From contig NZ_AIDW01000009.1 in assembly GCF_000251145.1 (NCBI RefSeq), positions 145,989-209,988 of the forward strand: a stretch of DNA of 64,000 bases, given 5' to 3'. Origin of the DNA: Sphingomonas sp. PAMC 26621. Its GTDB lineage: Bacteria; Pseudomonadota; Alphaproteobacteria; Sphingomonadales; Sphingomonadaceae. The number at the start of each line of letters is the position of its first letter. Position 1 is the stretch's first letter. Positions 17,762 to 26,532 of the stretch are shown in pieces. A model generated the notes under the pieces. It made no database searches and was not told the origin of the DNA. It was given only the letters and a program-made list of their open reading frames with translations. Position numbers and translations under genes: made by a program.

Positions 17762-18544
17762 TTACCGATCCAAGGTCTCGACTTTCAACGTCCGAAGTTG
17801 CGCAATGGTGGCCGCTGCCAGCCCGTTCGGCGGCGCAACCGCCATTCCCGTCCAGGTGACCCGCCCGGAGCCGTCGACCTCTTCCATGGACAGGGTCGAG
17901 ATGCCGTTCCACAATATAAGCCGTGAACGGAACCACAATTGTCGCCGCTTCTGAACCGGGCCGGGCGGTGTCGGTGCGGATAGGACGTCCACCCCCATCC
18001 GTGACAGGCGGTCGGTAAGCAACGCCTGCAAGGCGATCGCGAGCGGGCGATACTGCGGCTTCCCCGTGTCGTTGGCTGTGGGGGTGACGACGAGCGTCAA
18101 GCGGTCGTGCGATCGAGATCGCATCGCCAGAAAGCCCGTGCCGACCAGCGCAACGACCGCCACTGCGATCACCAAAGATCGCAGCACGCTTCGTCGGGCA
18201 GGGGCGGCGGGGGGCGGTGCTGCGACGGGCGGCGCTTCGTCACTCAATCGGTAGCCGCGTTTCGGGATCGTCGCGATGAAGCGGGGCGCGCTTGCATCGT
18301 CGCCAAGCGCACGGCGCAGGTCGGCGATGACGACCGCGACGCTATTGGGGCTGACCGATCGGCCTTCCCAGACGTCCGCCAGAATCTCGTCCCGCGACAC
18401 CGGGCTGCCACGGCTCCGGCACAGCATCTCGAGCGTGCGCGCGGCGCGATGTTCGAGCGGAATTTCGGTCTCCCCCGCGATCAGGCGCGCTCCGACCGCG
18501 TCGAACGTCCATGTCCCGATCTGCCATTGCGCCCGCGTCGTCAT
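17762..18544 (-). CDS. ToxR/CadC-like membrane-bound winged-helix regulator
   Basis: Transcription factor anchored in the inner membrane. Residues 1-105 are a Trans_reg_C winged helix (IPLEHRAARTLEMLCRSRGS, VSPNSVAVVIADLRRALGDD, TIPKRGYRL). A Pro/Ala-rich linker leads to one membrane segment (about 120-142, SLVIAVAVVALVGTGFLAM) and a periplasmic domain of about 115 residues with LTLVVTPTAND and RQLWFRSRLILWNGI. The gene is divergent from the exported methyltransferase, 149 bases apart, so it probably controls that gene and itself. The signal sensed by the periplasmic domain is unknown. Confidence 0.85.
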   Translation of the reverse strand: MTTRAQWQIGTWTFDAVGARLIAGETEIPLEHRAARTLEMLCRSRGSPVSRDEILADVWEGRSVSPNSVAVVIADLRRALGDDASAPRFIATIPKRGYRLSDEAPPVAAPPPAAPARRSVLRSLVIAVAVVALVGTGFLAMRSRSHDRLTLVVTPTANDTGKPQYRPLAIALQALLTDRLSRMGVDVLSAPTPPGPVQKRRQLWFRSRLILWNGISTLSMEEVDGSGRVTWTGMAVAPPNGLAAATIAQLRTLKVETLDR

Positions 18545-18693
18545 GGTCCCGCCCTAGCATTGGCCATGTGCAAAGCGGAATGGCGATCAACCGATCAGGG
18601 ACGCCGATCGGCGCCGGGGGCAGTCTTTACGTCTTCTTGATGGCTTAAACCGGCGACGGCGCTGCCATCGATACGGCCACAAGGAGCCGACTT

Positions 18694-19464
18694 ATGCAAT
18701 GTTCCCTCAATCCGTTGATCCCGGCCGCAGCCCTGCTGCTGGGGATGACCGCGCCGGTCCACGCTGCCGGCGCGCGGACCGTCATCGACCAGGCGCTTGC
18801 GGACCCGAGCCGCGCGACGGACCGCCGACAGGATGCGCGGCGCCACCCTGCCGAACTGGTCGCGCTGGCACACGTAGCGCGTGGACAAAACGTGCTCGAT
18901 CTCATCCCGGGGGGCGGGTATTGGACCCGCATCTTCAGCCGCGTCGTCGGGCCGACCGGCCATGTCTATGCGGTGTGGCCGAATGCCTATGCGAAGCTGG
19001 CAACGCGCGATGTCACCGCGTTGCGCAAAACCGCTGCCTCGCCGGCTTATCGAAACGTCGCGGTCGCGATCCAGCCGCAGGCGTTGCCTACGGCGCCGAC
19101 ACCGCTCGACGTGGTGTGGACGTCGCAAAACTACCACGATTATGCCGATCCGTTCCTGGGCAGTCCCGGACCCGACGCGCTGGCCCGGGACGCGTTCCGC
19201 CTGCTGCGACCGGGTGGGTATTTCATCGTCATCGACCATCGCAGTGCCGCCGGACGCGGGATGGCGGACACCGATACGCTCCACCGCATCGATCCGGTGA
19301 TCGTGCGTCGCCAGGCGGAAGCAGCTGGGTTCGTCTTCGCCGGCGAGAGCAGGGTCCTCGCCAATGCGTCGGACCCGCTGACGATCAAGGTCTTCGATCC
19401 GGCAATCCGTGGTCGCACCAGCCAGTTCGCATACGCGTTCCGCAAGCCCGGCGGCGTACGATGA
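18694..19464 (+). CDS. Exported class I SAM-dependent methyltransferase-like protein
   Basis: The 256-residue product begins with a clear cleavable signal peptide (LNPLIPAAALLLGMTAPVHA), followed by a Rossmann methyltransferase domain: NVLDLIPGGGYWTRIFSRVV (SAM-binding motif I), GHVYAVWPN, LDVVWTSQNYHDY and FRLLRPGGYFIVIDHRS. An exported methyltransferase-like protein is unusual because SAM is cytoplasmic; it may bind a different ligand or work with imported cofactor. AAGGAG lies 8 bases before ATG 18694. The divergent ToxR-like gene is the likely regulator. Family assignment is firm, substrate unknown. Confidence 0.82.
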   Translation: MQCSLNPLIPAAALLLGMTAPVHAAGARTVIDQALADPSRATDRRQDARRHPAELVALAHVARGQNVLDLIPGGGYWTRIFSRVVGPTGHVYAVWPNAYAKLATRDVTALRKTAASPAYRNVAVAIQPQALPTAPTPLDVVWTSQNYHDYADPFLGSPGPDALARDAFRLLRPGGYFIVIDHRSAAGRGMADTDTLHRIDPVIVRRQAEAAGFVFAGESRVLANASDPLTIKVFDPAIRGRTSQFAYAFRKPGGVR

Positions 19465-19560
19465 CGATCAACTCCTGTGCGAGGAGTTCCGGAGCGGTGC
19501 CGATGCGCCGTCGCTCGCAGATCAGGTCGTCCTGCTGTTACATCGCTTCCGACCGCAGCC

Positions 19561-20733
19561 TCATCTCAGCGTCAACCCCGCTGGCTGTTCGAAGCGCATC
19601 ATAGCCGCCCAACCGTAATGATCGGGCCTGAACGTACCGTCGGGACGGCGCCATGCGTCGTCGCTCGCGAGGACCAGTGTGTTCTTCCCCTTGTGGAGCG
19701 GTAGTTCGACCCTGGCGTTCTCCGGGCCGAACCGTCCCGCCGGTGCCAGGCGCTTGTTCGCTGGGTAATAGAAGTTCTCGCCCGCATAGACCTGTGCGCC
19801 GTTGAGAAACAGCCACGCGCGGGGAACGAAGCCGAGGTCGATTGTCCTGCTGCCATCGGCGACCGCATCGATCTCGACCTTGAGCCAGGCGATTTGTCGA
19901 CGGGGGCTGTCGTTCTTCGGAATGGCGCGGGCCAGGTTGGCCAGTCCGTCCGGTTCGGCTTCGAATCGCTGCCAGCCTGTGCTCGGTATATCAGTCGGCG
20001 TCGGGATACCGCTGGCGGGCGCAGGCGTGACCGGACCGAGCAGCCAATGACGGACGACGCCCGGCTGCGGGACATCGATCAGCGACGGCGCGGACGACCC
20101 CGTGTCGTCGGGCCGAACAACCATGTTGGCGAAGATGGCAGGCCCCTTCACCGCGATCCCGCCGCGATCGGCGAGGCCCTGCAACCGCGGGACGTCCAGC
20201 GATGGCTCGGGAGCATGGTTGACGAACAATCGTAGCCGCCCGTTCGCGATCACGATGCGGAGGTGGTTCCATCCTGTCGCCACGACCGGCGCACTATGCT
20301 GGAAGCGCGAATAGGCGTTCCACTGCATGCGCCCGTTGGTAATCGGGGCATATTGCACACAATCATTGGCAGCCGGGCAGTCCGGGTTGGCGCGCAGATA
20401 GACGAACTCGGCGGTATCCGCGTCGCGCCGATGCAGCAGGATCCCGGTATCGGCGTAAGCGAGCGGCTTGATGTCGAACTCGACCGTTCCTTCGGCGAAG
20501 GTGCCGACCTTCAGCACGGCATACCCCTCGGTGACGGTCATCAGCCCGTCCGGGAACGCTTCGTCCGGCGCGAACGTCGTCTTCTCCCCCAGCCAGGTCT
20601 CGCGGGTCATCGAATAGGTCGTCGTGGCCGTGATCGAAGACGGGGCCGGCACCGGCGCCGCGGAGGCCGGCAAGCTCAGTGCCATCGCACCGAGGGCAAG
20701 GCACCGGAGGTGGCGCGGGAAACGGTAGGACAT
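19561..20733 (-). CDS. Secreted LamG/DUF1080-like (3-keto-disaccharide hydrolase-type) protein
   Basis: The 390-residue product has a signal peptide (RHLRCLALGAMALSLPASAA) and a concanavalin-like beta-sandwich of the DUF1080 type: ILLHRRDADTAEFVYLRANP, WNAYSRFQHSAPVVATGWNH and RLRLFVNHAPEPSLDVPRLQ. Such domains bind or cleave sugars. The second half (from about 215) is another beta-rich domain with RTIDLGFVPRAWLFLNGAQV and NTLVLASDDAWRRPDG, probably also carbohydrate-related. ATG 20733 was chosen because the in-frame extension upstream runs through the tRNA-Ser gene. No other sugar gene is adjacent. Confidence 0.75.
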   Translation of the reverse strand: MSYRFPRHLRCLALGAMALSLPASAAPVPAPSSITATTTYSMTRETWLGEKTTFAPDEAFPDGLMTVTEGYAVLKVGTFAEGTVEFDIKPLAYADTGILLHRRDADTAEFVYLRANPDCPAANDCVQYAPITNGRMQWNAYSRFQHSAPVVATGWNHLRIVIANGRLRLFVNHAPEPSLDVPRLQGLADRGGIAVKGPAIFANMVVRPDDTGSSAPSLIDVPQPGVVRHWLLGPVTPAPASGIPTPTDIPSTGWQRFEAEPDGLANLARAIPKNDSPRRQIAWLKVEIDAVADGSRTIDLGFVPRAWLFLNGAQVYAGENFYYPANKRLAPAGRFGPENARVELPLHKGKNTLVLASDDAWRRPDGTFRPDHYGWAAMMRFEQPAGLTLR

Positions 20734-20927
20734 GATCAGGCTCCGATGAATGGGAGGCCTACGTGCCGGGCGCATGCGCCGATGTCGCATAAAGAGAAGG
20801 TAAAGACGGTAAAGACGGCCTTCCGAACGGCAGAGCGCCTGAATGGATGATCGCAAAGCTACCCCTTTGCGGTCCGCTCGACGGCGCCGGTCTGTCGCCC
20901 GTTCGATTTCGGTAGGGAAGGTTGGTG

Positions 20928-20952
20928 CCGGTGGTCCGTTGCGGACCACCGG
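20928..20952 (-). terminator. Perfect hairpin after tRNA-Ser, possible terminator
   Basis: An 11-bp perfect stem (CCGGTGGTCCG with its complement, loop TTG) starts 12 bases beyond the tRNA-Ser 3' end on the minus strand. There is no T run, so it may instead be a processing signal or repeat. Confidence 0.4.
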
Positions 20953-20963
20953 GAACATGTCCG

Positions 20964-21054
20964 TGGCGGAGCGGGAGGGATTCGAACCCTCGATACGCTT
21001 TTGACGTATACTCACTTTCCAGGCGAGCGCCTTCGACCACTCGGCCACCGCTCC
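20964..21054 (-). tRNA. tRNA-Ser (anticodon GGA)
   Basis: A full serine tRNA with long variable arm. Acceptor GGAGCGG pairs with CCGCTCC, the discriminator is G and CCA is encoded (20964-20966). The anticodon loop is CTGGAAA in the stem CTCGC/GTGAG. The T-arm carries GGTTCGAATCC. It reads Ser codons UCC and UCU. Confidence 0.96.
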
Positions 21055-21166
21055 GCATGTCCTGGACAGGAACGTCGCCCTAGAGCGTCGATGGCGGCTG
21101 TGCAAGCGTGCTGCGCAGGAAGAGGAGGGATTGCATGGCGCGGGGTCGGCATGTCACGATAGCGGA

Positions 21167-22066
21167 ATGATCCTGCTGCCCATGCTCCTGTCGCTTTCCA
21201 CCACCCAGGGCGTTGCGCCTTCCGCGCCTGCGGCCAAGCCGACCGCCGGACAAATCGCTGCGGCAGCCCCCGCCGATGCGTGGGGCAGCATCGCGCCCGA
21301 GGACCTGTTGCTGATTGATTTCGCCGATGGCCAGCGCAGCGTCCTCTGGCTCGCCCCCGCGTTCGCGCCGGTGCATGTCGCCAATATCCGGACCATTGCG
21401 CGCAGCGGCTGGTGGGGCGATGCGACGGTCTATCGCGTCCAGGACAATTACGTGACGCAATGGGGCGATGCGACCGAGAAGAAGCCCCCCGCTGCTGGTA
21501 TCACGGCGCGACCGCCCGCCGAATATGAATGGGCGTGGGGCGCGCATGGCCTGGCGGTCGCCAACCCGTATCGCGACGCTTACGCGACGCGTACCGGCTT
21601 CACGCCGAGCGGCTGGGCGGTGGCGGGCGACGGCAAGCGGCAGTGGCTGCCGCATTGCTACGGCATGGTCGGCGTCGCGCGCGATCTGGCCCCCGATACC
21701 GGGACGGGCGGGGATCTCTATACCGTGATCGGTCACGCCCCGCGCCATCTCGACCGCAACATTGCGTTGGTCGGGCGTGTGATCGACGGGATGGGCGCGC
21801 TGTCAGCGCTGCCGCGCGGGACCGGGGGCGGCCTCGGGCTGTACGAAGATCCAAAGCAACGTGTGCCGATCAAGCGGATCGTGATCGTGGCGGATCTGCC
21901 TGCGGCCGAACGTCCGGCGTTTCAGTATCTGCGCCCCGACACAGCGGCGTTCGCCCGAACGCTCGAGGCGCGGGCGAACCGGGGGTTGCCGTTCTTCACG
22001 GTACCCGCGGCAGCGGCGGACCTGTGCAACCTGATGGTGCCGGTGCGCAAAGTGCCGGCACGCTGA
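21167..22066 (+). CDS. Exported peptidylprolyl isomerase, cyclophilin type
   Basis: Proline isomerase that helps proteins fold outside the cytoplasm. The 299-residue product has a short signal peptide (MILLPMLLSLSTTQGVA) and a cyclophilin-like core: VHVANIRTIARSGWWGDATV, YRVQDNYVTQWGD, QWLPHCYGMVGVARDLAPDT and LVGRVIDGMGALSALPRG. The core is interrupted by extra loops compared with compact 160-residue cyclophilins, which is usual for the large sphingomonad members. ATG 21167 is the start that leads directly into the signal peptide. Confidence 0.82.
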   Translation: MILLPMLLSLSTTQGVAPSAPAAKPTAGQIAAAAPADAWGSIAPEDLLLIDFADGQRSVLWLAPAFAPVHVANIRTIARSGWWGDATVYRVQDNYVTQWGDATEKKPPAAGITARPPAEYEWAWGAHGLAVANPYRDAYATRTGFTPSGWAVAGDGKRQWLPHCYGMVGVARDLAPDTGTGGDLYTVIGHAPRHLDRNIALVGRVIDGMGALSALPRGTGGGLGLYEDPKQRVPIKRIVIVADLPAAERPAFQYLRPDTAAFARTLEARANRGLPFFTVPAAAADLCNLMVPVRKVPAR

Positions 22067-22119
22067 GGGGGGACGAAACACCGGTACGGCGAGCGGAGGA
22101 TGCGGCCCCCTGATGGTCT

Positions 22120-22222
22120 CCCCCGGCCAAGGCCGGGGCCCAGGAGAGGAACCGGAGAAAGCTGGCGACAGCGATTGGTAAGCTTGGCCAGCTCGACTGG
22201 ACCCCGGCCTTCGCCGGGGAAG
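22120..22222. repeat. REP-like palindromic repeat pair
   Basis: Two inverted arms, CCCCCGGCCAAGGCCGGGGC (22119-22138 region) and GACCCCGGCCTTCGCCGGGG-type sequence (22199-22218 region), each itself a palindrome of CCCCGGC and GCCGGGG, flank a 55-base spacer. The same pair type occurs at 45412-45520. It lies between the convergent cyclophilin and lipoprotein genes. Confidence 0.75.
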
Positions 22223-22241
22223 GTGCCGTCTAGCCGTTGCG

Positions 22242-22835
22242 TTACCGTCCGACCCAGTCCGCCACTTCGACCGCAACCTGATTCGCCGCCTGGTTGAGCG
22301 CAACACCGACCGGCCCCGCCGCGATCGCGCTGACCGGGACACGCGCCTCGAAGCGGCGCTTTTCGACCACCTTGCCGGTGCTGCGGATCAGCGAGCCGTC
22401 GAAGGCGACGACCGCCATGTTGGTGCCGGCATCGACGCCGAAAGACCGGATCTCCCCCGACAGGACGGCGCCTGGATCGGAAAAGGACTGCGCGCTGCTC
22501 AGGACGATGCGCCCGGTGCGCGGCGGGATCGTGTCCGACAGCAAGCGTGCGAACAACCGCGCGGGCGGCTCGACCCATTGCGCCTTGGCGACATAGGCGA
22601 TCGAGGTCTGGCTCGCCTGGACGGGGATCCGCACCCCGGCAATCGACTGAGCCACCGCGGGCACCTGGATCGTGATCGTCGGCGCGGTGCTCGACGACTG
22701 CGTCTGGTTGACCGGCAGCGTCGTTGCCGAGGTCAGCGTCAGCAGCGACGCCGGGGGCTTGGCGGCAAAGCTGATGCAGCCGGAGAGCGACGCGAGCGCA
22801 GTCAGCGCGAGCAGCGATTTGGTCGAACGGATCAT
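22242..22835 (-). CDS. ABC-type transport auxiliary lipoprotein (PqiC/LptE-like family)
   Basis: Outer-membrane or periplasmic partner of the lipid transport system encoded just upstream. The 197-residue product has a lipoprotein signal (LLALTALASLSGC, Cys about 20) and the ABC_trans_aux beta-alpha pattern: TITIQVPAVAQSIAGVRIPV, YVAKAQWVEPPARLFARLLS and LSGEIRSFGVDAGTNM. ATG 22835 follows the MCE gene stop by 2 bases with GGGA upstream; a GTG at 22841 would overlap that stop. It is the last gene of the four-gene operon. Confidence 0.88.
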   Translation of the reverse strand: MIRSTKSLLALTALASLSGCISFAAKPPASLLTLTSATTLPVNQTQSSSTAPTITIQVPAVAQSIAGVRIPVQASQTSIAYVAKAQWVEPPARLFARLLSDTIPPRTGRIVLSSAQSFSDPGAVLSGEIRSFGVDAGTNMAVVAFDGSLIRSTGKVVEKRRFEARVPVSAIAAGPVGVALNQAANQVAVEVADWVGR

Positions 22836-22837
22836 GG

Positions 22838-23809
22838 TCACTGTCCCTTTCCGGGCTTGTAATCAGGCAGCTTGGATTGGCCGATCAGCGCGCCCGCACC
22901 GCCGCGATCGACCTTTTCGGCGACCGACGTCAGCGCCATCGACATCTGGCGCAGGTCGTGCACCAACTGCCCGACTTCGGGGACGGTCTGCTTCGAGAAC
23001 GCCTGCAACCCTGGCCGCGCATCGCCGATCGCGGCGTCGAGCGTCTCGGCGCTGTGCTGTGCCGACGCGATCGTCTTGTTGAGGTTCGCCATCACCGGGC
23101 GAACGTCGTTCGACAGCACGCCGTTGGTCGTGTCGGCAAGGTTGCCGATCTGCTGCGCGGCGACGCCCGCCTTCTGGATCGCGACTCGCGTCTCCGCCAG
23201 CGTCGCGGCGATTTCGGGCCCGCGGTCCGCCAGCGCCGCGCTCAGGCGGTTGGTGTTGGCGAGAATGCCCTGGATAGACTGCTGGTTCTTGTCCGACAGC
23301 ATGTCCGACAGGCGCTCGGTCAGCGTCGAGATCCGCTCGAGCAACTGCGGCGCCGAACTCAGCAAGGCGCCGAGGCCGCCGGGCTTGGTCGGGATCGTCG
23401 GGACGCCGTTCGGGCATTCGGACAGCGGATTTTCGACCGGGCAGGCAATCGGCGGCGCGCCCTTGACCGCGCCGTCGAGCTGCACCGTGCTGGTACCGGT
23501 GAAACTGCCCTGCAACGAGGCCGTCGTTCCGATCAGGATCGGCGTATCGGGAATGACGCTGATCCGAACGCGGACGAGCGAGGGATCGGGCTTCCACAGC
23601 GCGATTTCCTTCACCTGTCCGGATACGACGCCAGAGAAGGCAACGCCCGACCCCTTTGCCAGACCGTCGACCGACTGCTTGAAGAAGATGTCATATTCCT
23701 TGTCGGTGGCGGTGCCCCAGCGCAGGATCCACACCAGGAACAGCAGCATCACCGTCAGCAGGATGAGCACGACCGATCCGACCAGCACATGGTTCGAGCG
23801 GGTTTCCAT
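22838..23809 (-). CDS. mlaD: MCE-domain lipid-binding protein (MlaD family)
   Basis: Periplasmic, membrane-anchored substrate carrier of the Mla-type phospholipid transport system. Residues 7-30 form one membrane segment (HVLVGSVVLILLTVMLLFLV), residues about 37-115 the MCE domain (FFKQSVDGLAKGSGVAFSGV, ASLQGSFTGTSTVQLDG), and the rest is a long coiled, helical region with hydrophobic repeats (LSERISTL-type, NLNKTIASAQHSAETLDAAI), which would span the periplasm. It lies 3 bases after the ATPase stop. Confidence 0.9.
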   Translation of the reverse strand: METRSNHVLVGSVVLILLTVMLLFLVWILRWGTATDKEYDIFFKQSVDGLAKGSGVAFSGVVSGQVKEIALWKPDPSLVRVRISVIPDTPILIGTTASLQGSFTGTSTVQLDGAVKGAPPIACPVENPLSECPNGVPTIPTKPGGLGALLSSAPQLLERISTLTERLSDMLSDKNQQSIQGILANTNRLSAALADRGPEIAATLAETRVAIQKAGVAAQQIGNLADTTNGVLSNDVRPVMANLNKTIASAQHSAETLDAAIGDARPGLQAFSKQTVPEVGQLVHDLRQMSMALTSVAEKVDRGGAGALIGQSKLPDYKPGKGQ

Positions 23810-23812
23810 CAG

Positions 23813-24643
23813 CTATTGCCCTTCCGCTGCAGCGTCAGCATGTTCGTTGCGCTCGAGTGTCGCCGTTGCGGCGCGGCCACGCGGGCCCTTGAAATATTCC
23901 TGGATCCACGGGTGGTCCAGCGCGAGCAGTTCGTCGATCGTCCCGACCGCGATGACCTTCTTGTCCGCCAGCACCGCGATCCGGTCGCAAATCGCGTACA
24001 ACGTGTCGAGATCGTGCGTGATCAGGAACACCGTCAGCCCGAGCGTCTTCTGGAGCGAGCGAGTCAGTTCGTCGAACGCGGCCGCACCGATCGGATCGAG
24101 CCCGGCGGTCGGTTCGTCGAGGAACAGCAGTTCCGGGTCCATCGCGAGCGCCCGCGACAAGCCAGCGCGTTTGCGCATCCCGCCCGACAGTTCGGACGGA
24201 TATTTCGGGCCGGCATCGGCGGGCAGGCCGCTCATCACGACCTTGTAGGCGGCAATCTCGTCGAGCAGCGCGGGATCGAGCTCGGGGTAGAATTCGCGGA
24301 GCGGGACCTGGACGTTTTCGGCGACCGTCAGCGTCGAGAACAACGCACCGCCCTGGAACAGCACGCCCCAGCGCTTGGTCAGATCCGACAATTCGGTCGT
24401 TTCGCGATTGAGCGTGGATTCGCCGAGGACTTCGATCGAACCCGACTTCGGCGTCTGCAGCCCGATGATCGAGCGCATCAGCACCGACTTGCCGGTACCC
24501 GACCCGCCGACCACGCCGATGATCTCGCCCCGGCGCACGGTCAGATTGACACCGTCATGGACGATCTGATCGCCAAATCCGTTGACGAGATCGCGGACGA
24601 CGATGACGTCGTCATTGTCGTTTGGCGCGTTGCCGGTTTCCAT
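23813..24643 (-). CDS. mlaF: ABC transporter ATPase of the Mla-type lipid transporter
   Basis: Powers lipid movement between membranes. The 276-residue protein has Walker A GGSGTGKS (46-53), Q-loop GVLFQGGALF, signature LSGGMRKRAGLSRAL, Walker B LLFLDEPTAGLDP and switch His in LITHDLDTLY. MRKR after the signature is typical of MlaF ATPases. The start ATG 24643 overlaps the permease stop (TGATGG). Its C-terminus ends in an Ala/Glu-rich tail after the core. Confidence 0.95.
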   Translation of the reverse strand: METGNAPNDNDDVIVVRDLVNGFGDQIVHDGVNLTVRRGEIIGVVGGSGTGKSVLMRSIIGLQTPKSGSIEVLGESTLNRETTELSDLTKRWGVLFQGGALFSTLTVAENVQVPLREFYPELDPALLDEIAAYKVVMSGLPADAGPKYPSELSGGMRKRAGLSRALAMDPELLFLDEPTAGLDPIGAAAFDELTRSLQKTLGLTVFLITHDLDTLYAICDRIAVLADKKVIAVGTIDELLALDHPWIQEYFKGPRGRAATATLERNEHADAAAEGQ

Positions 24644-25740
24644 CACGACCACCCGATCGAGGTGAAGAACACCGCGAAGAACGCATCGAGCACGATCACG
24701 AGGAAGATCGCCTGGACGACCGCGGCGGTGGTCCGCGTGCCGACCTGTTCGGCATCGCCCTCGACCAGCATTCCCTGGAAGCAGCCCGCCATCGCGATAA
24801 TCAACCCGAAGAACGGTGCCTTGATCAACCCGACGTACAGATCGGTCACCGGCACGACCTCGCGGATGCGCTGGACGAAGGTGACGGGCGGGATGTCGAG
24901 CGACACCCAGCAGAGCAGCCCGCCGCCGACGATTGCGATGATCGACGCGTACATGCCGAGCAGCGGCATCATCACCACCGATGCGATCACGCGCGGCAGC
25001 ACCAGTGCCTCCATCGGCGAAACGCCGATCGTGCGCATGGCGTCGATTTCCTCGGTCAGCTTCATCGTCCCGAGCTGCGCCGCGAAGGCGGACCCGGAAC
25101 GCCCGGCGACCATGATCGCGGTCATCAGCACGCCCAACTCGCGCAGCGTGATGCGCCCAACGAGGTTGATCGTGAACACCTCGAACCCGAATTGCTGGAG
25201 CTGGACCGAGCCCTGCTGCGCGATCACGATCCCGATCAGGAAGCTCATCAACCCGATGATACCGAGCGCAGTAACCCCGACGACCTCGAACCGCTGCACG
25301 ACCGCGTTGAAGCGGAACCGCTTGGGGTGAGTCGCGACATTCCAGAAAGCGATCAGTGTCGCGCCAAAAAAGCCGAGCAAGCCGTAAAGCGTATGCCCGG
25401 AGGAAACGACCGCGTCCCCCAGCTCGCCGACGACGCGGGTGAAGCTGCCGACGGCGGCGGGGCGCATCGCGACCGGCTGGTCGGCGTTGGCGACCTGTTG
25501 CAGCAAATGCTCGCCATCCGCGTCGAGTCCCTGGATGTCGGCGTCGTGCTGTGCAGCAAAGCGGTGGACGATCCAGGCACCGACGGTGTCGATCCGATCG
25601 ATGCCGCTGAGATCGACATGCGCGACCTTGCCATCGAAGGCACGGAGACGTTCCGGCAGGTCGCCGATCCGGGCGAGCGACAAGCTGCCGGAAAAGCGTA
25701 CCGTGTCGCTGTCTTGAGAGAAGGCGGCCATTTCGGTCAT
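24643..25740 (-). CDS. mlaE: STAS domain-MlaE permease fusion
   Basis: Integral-membrane permease of the lipid ABC transporter. Residues 1-95 are a STAS domain (VRFSGSLSLARIGDLPERLR, VDLSGIDRIDTVGAWIVHRF), which in E. coli is a separate protein, MlaB. Residues about 115-365 are the permease with LRELGVLMTAIMVAGRSGSA and AQLGTMKLTEEIDAMRTIGV, the conserved MlaE core. GGAGGG lies before ATG 25740. It is the first gene of the operon permease-ATPase-MCE-lipoprotein. Confidence 0.93.
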   Translation of the reverse strand: MTEMAAFSQDSDTVRFSGSLSLARIGDLPERLRAFDGKVAHVDLSGIDRIDTVGAWIVHRFAAQHDADIQGLDADGEHLLQQVANADQPVAMRPAAVGSFTRVVGELGDAVVSSGHTLYGLLGFFGATLIAFWNVATHPKRFRFNAVVQRFEVVGVTALGIIGLMSFLIGIVIAQQGSVQLQQFGFEVFTINLVGRITLRELGVLMTAIMVAGRSGSAFAAQLGTMKLTEEIDAMRTIGVSPMEALVLPRVIASVVMMPLLGMYASIIAIVGGGLLCWVSLDIPPVTFVQRIREVVPVTDLYVGLIKAPFFGLIIAMAGCFQGMLVEGDAEQVGTRTTAAVVQAIFLVIVLDAFFAVFFTSIGWS

Positions 25741-25802
25741 TCGCGCCCTCCTTGCTGTAATCGGACTGGATCGGCAAGCGTTGCTGTGGTGTGAACGGTA
25801 CG

Positions 25803-26474
25803 ATGAATCATCTTGCCGTCTATGACATGGACAAGACCATAACTTATTCGGCGACGTGGACGCGGTTCCTGGTCGAGACTGCGCGGGTCGAATCGCCGTG
25901 GCGACTGGGATTGCTGCCGGTCTTGGCGCTTGCCGGGGCGGCGTATGCGATGCGACTGATCGGACGCACGCGACTCAAGGAAATTGCGCAGCGATTGCTG
26001 CTGGGGAGGCGGATGCCCGAATCCGTGGCGGCGCGCGCCGCGCAGCGATTCGCGGGGCGAATCGGCGATACGGGAGTCTACACGGGTGCCCGGCAACAGA
26101 TCGCGGCGGATCGCGAGGCGGGATATCGGCTCGTGATGGCGACGGCTTCTTATGGATTCTACGCGGAAGCGATCGCTGCCCGGCTCGGGTTCGACGCGGT
26201 CATCGCGACCGGAGTGGTCCGGACGGACGGCATGATCCACGCGAAAATCGCTGGGGAAAATTGTTACGGCCCGGCCAAGTTGCGGATGATCGAGGCATGG
26301 CTGGCGGAGCAGGGGATCGCGCGACGCGAATCGCACGTACGATTCTATTCCGACCACGCGTCGGATGCGCCCGCGCTCGAATGGGCGGACGTCGGAATTG
26401 CGGTCAACCCGCATCCGCCGCTGCGCGCGATGGCGAAGGTGCGGGGGTGGGCAATCGAGGATTGGGTGCGCTGA
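25803..26474 (+). CDS. HAD-superfamily phosphatase (HAD-IB, SerB-like)
   Basis: Hydrolyses a phosphomonoester. The nucleophile motif DMDKTITYSATW (Asp8) is close to the N-terminus, motif II is VMATASYGFY and motif III/IV is the K of GPAKLRMIEAW with FYSDHASDAPALEWADVGIA. A helical cap with a membrane-like stretch (LLPVLALAGAAYAM) follows motif I, as in HAD-IB hydrolases related to phosphoserine phosphatase and acyl-chain enzymes. ATG 25803 is preferred over GTG 25791. It is divergent from the Mla operon. Confidence 0.85.
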   Translation: MNHLAVYDMDKTITYSATWTRFLVETARVESPWRLGLLPVLALAGAAYAMRLIGRTRLKEIAQRLLLGRRMPESVAARAAQRFAGRIGDTGVYTGARQQIAADREAGYRLVMATASYGFYAEAIAARLGFDAVIATGVVRTDGMIHAKIAGENCYGPAKLRMIEAWLAEQGIARRESHVRFYSDHASDAPALEWADVGIAVNPHPPLRAMAKVRGWAIEDWVR

Positions 26475-26532
26475 CGCCCGAGGCGGCGGGGTTGTAGTTC
26501 GAAGGTCGGCGCGTTCCCCGTCCGTCTGTTTG

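Noticed and set aside
24622..25794. Plus-strand open frames opposite mlaE/mlaF
   Set aside because: Shadows of the permease and ATPase genes, which have complete motifs.
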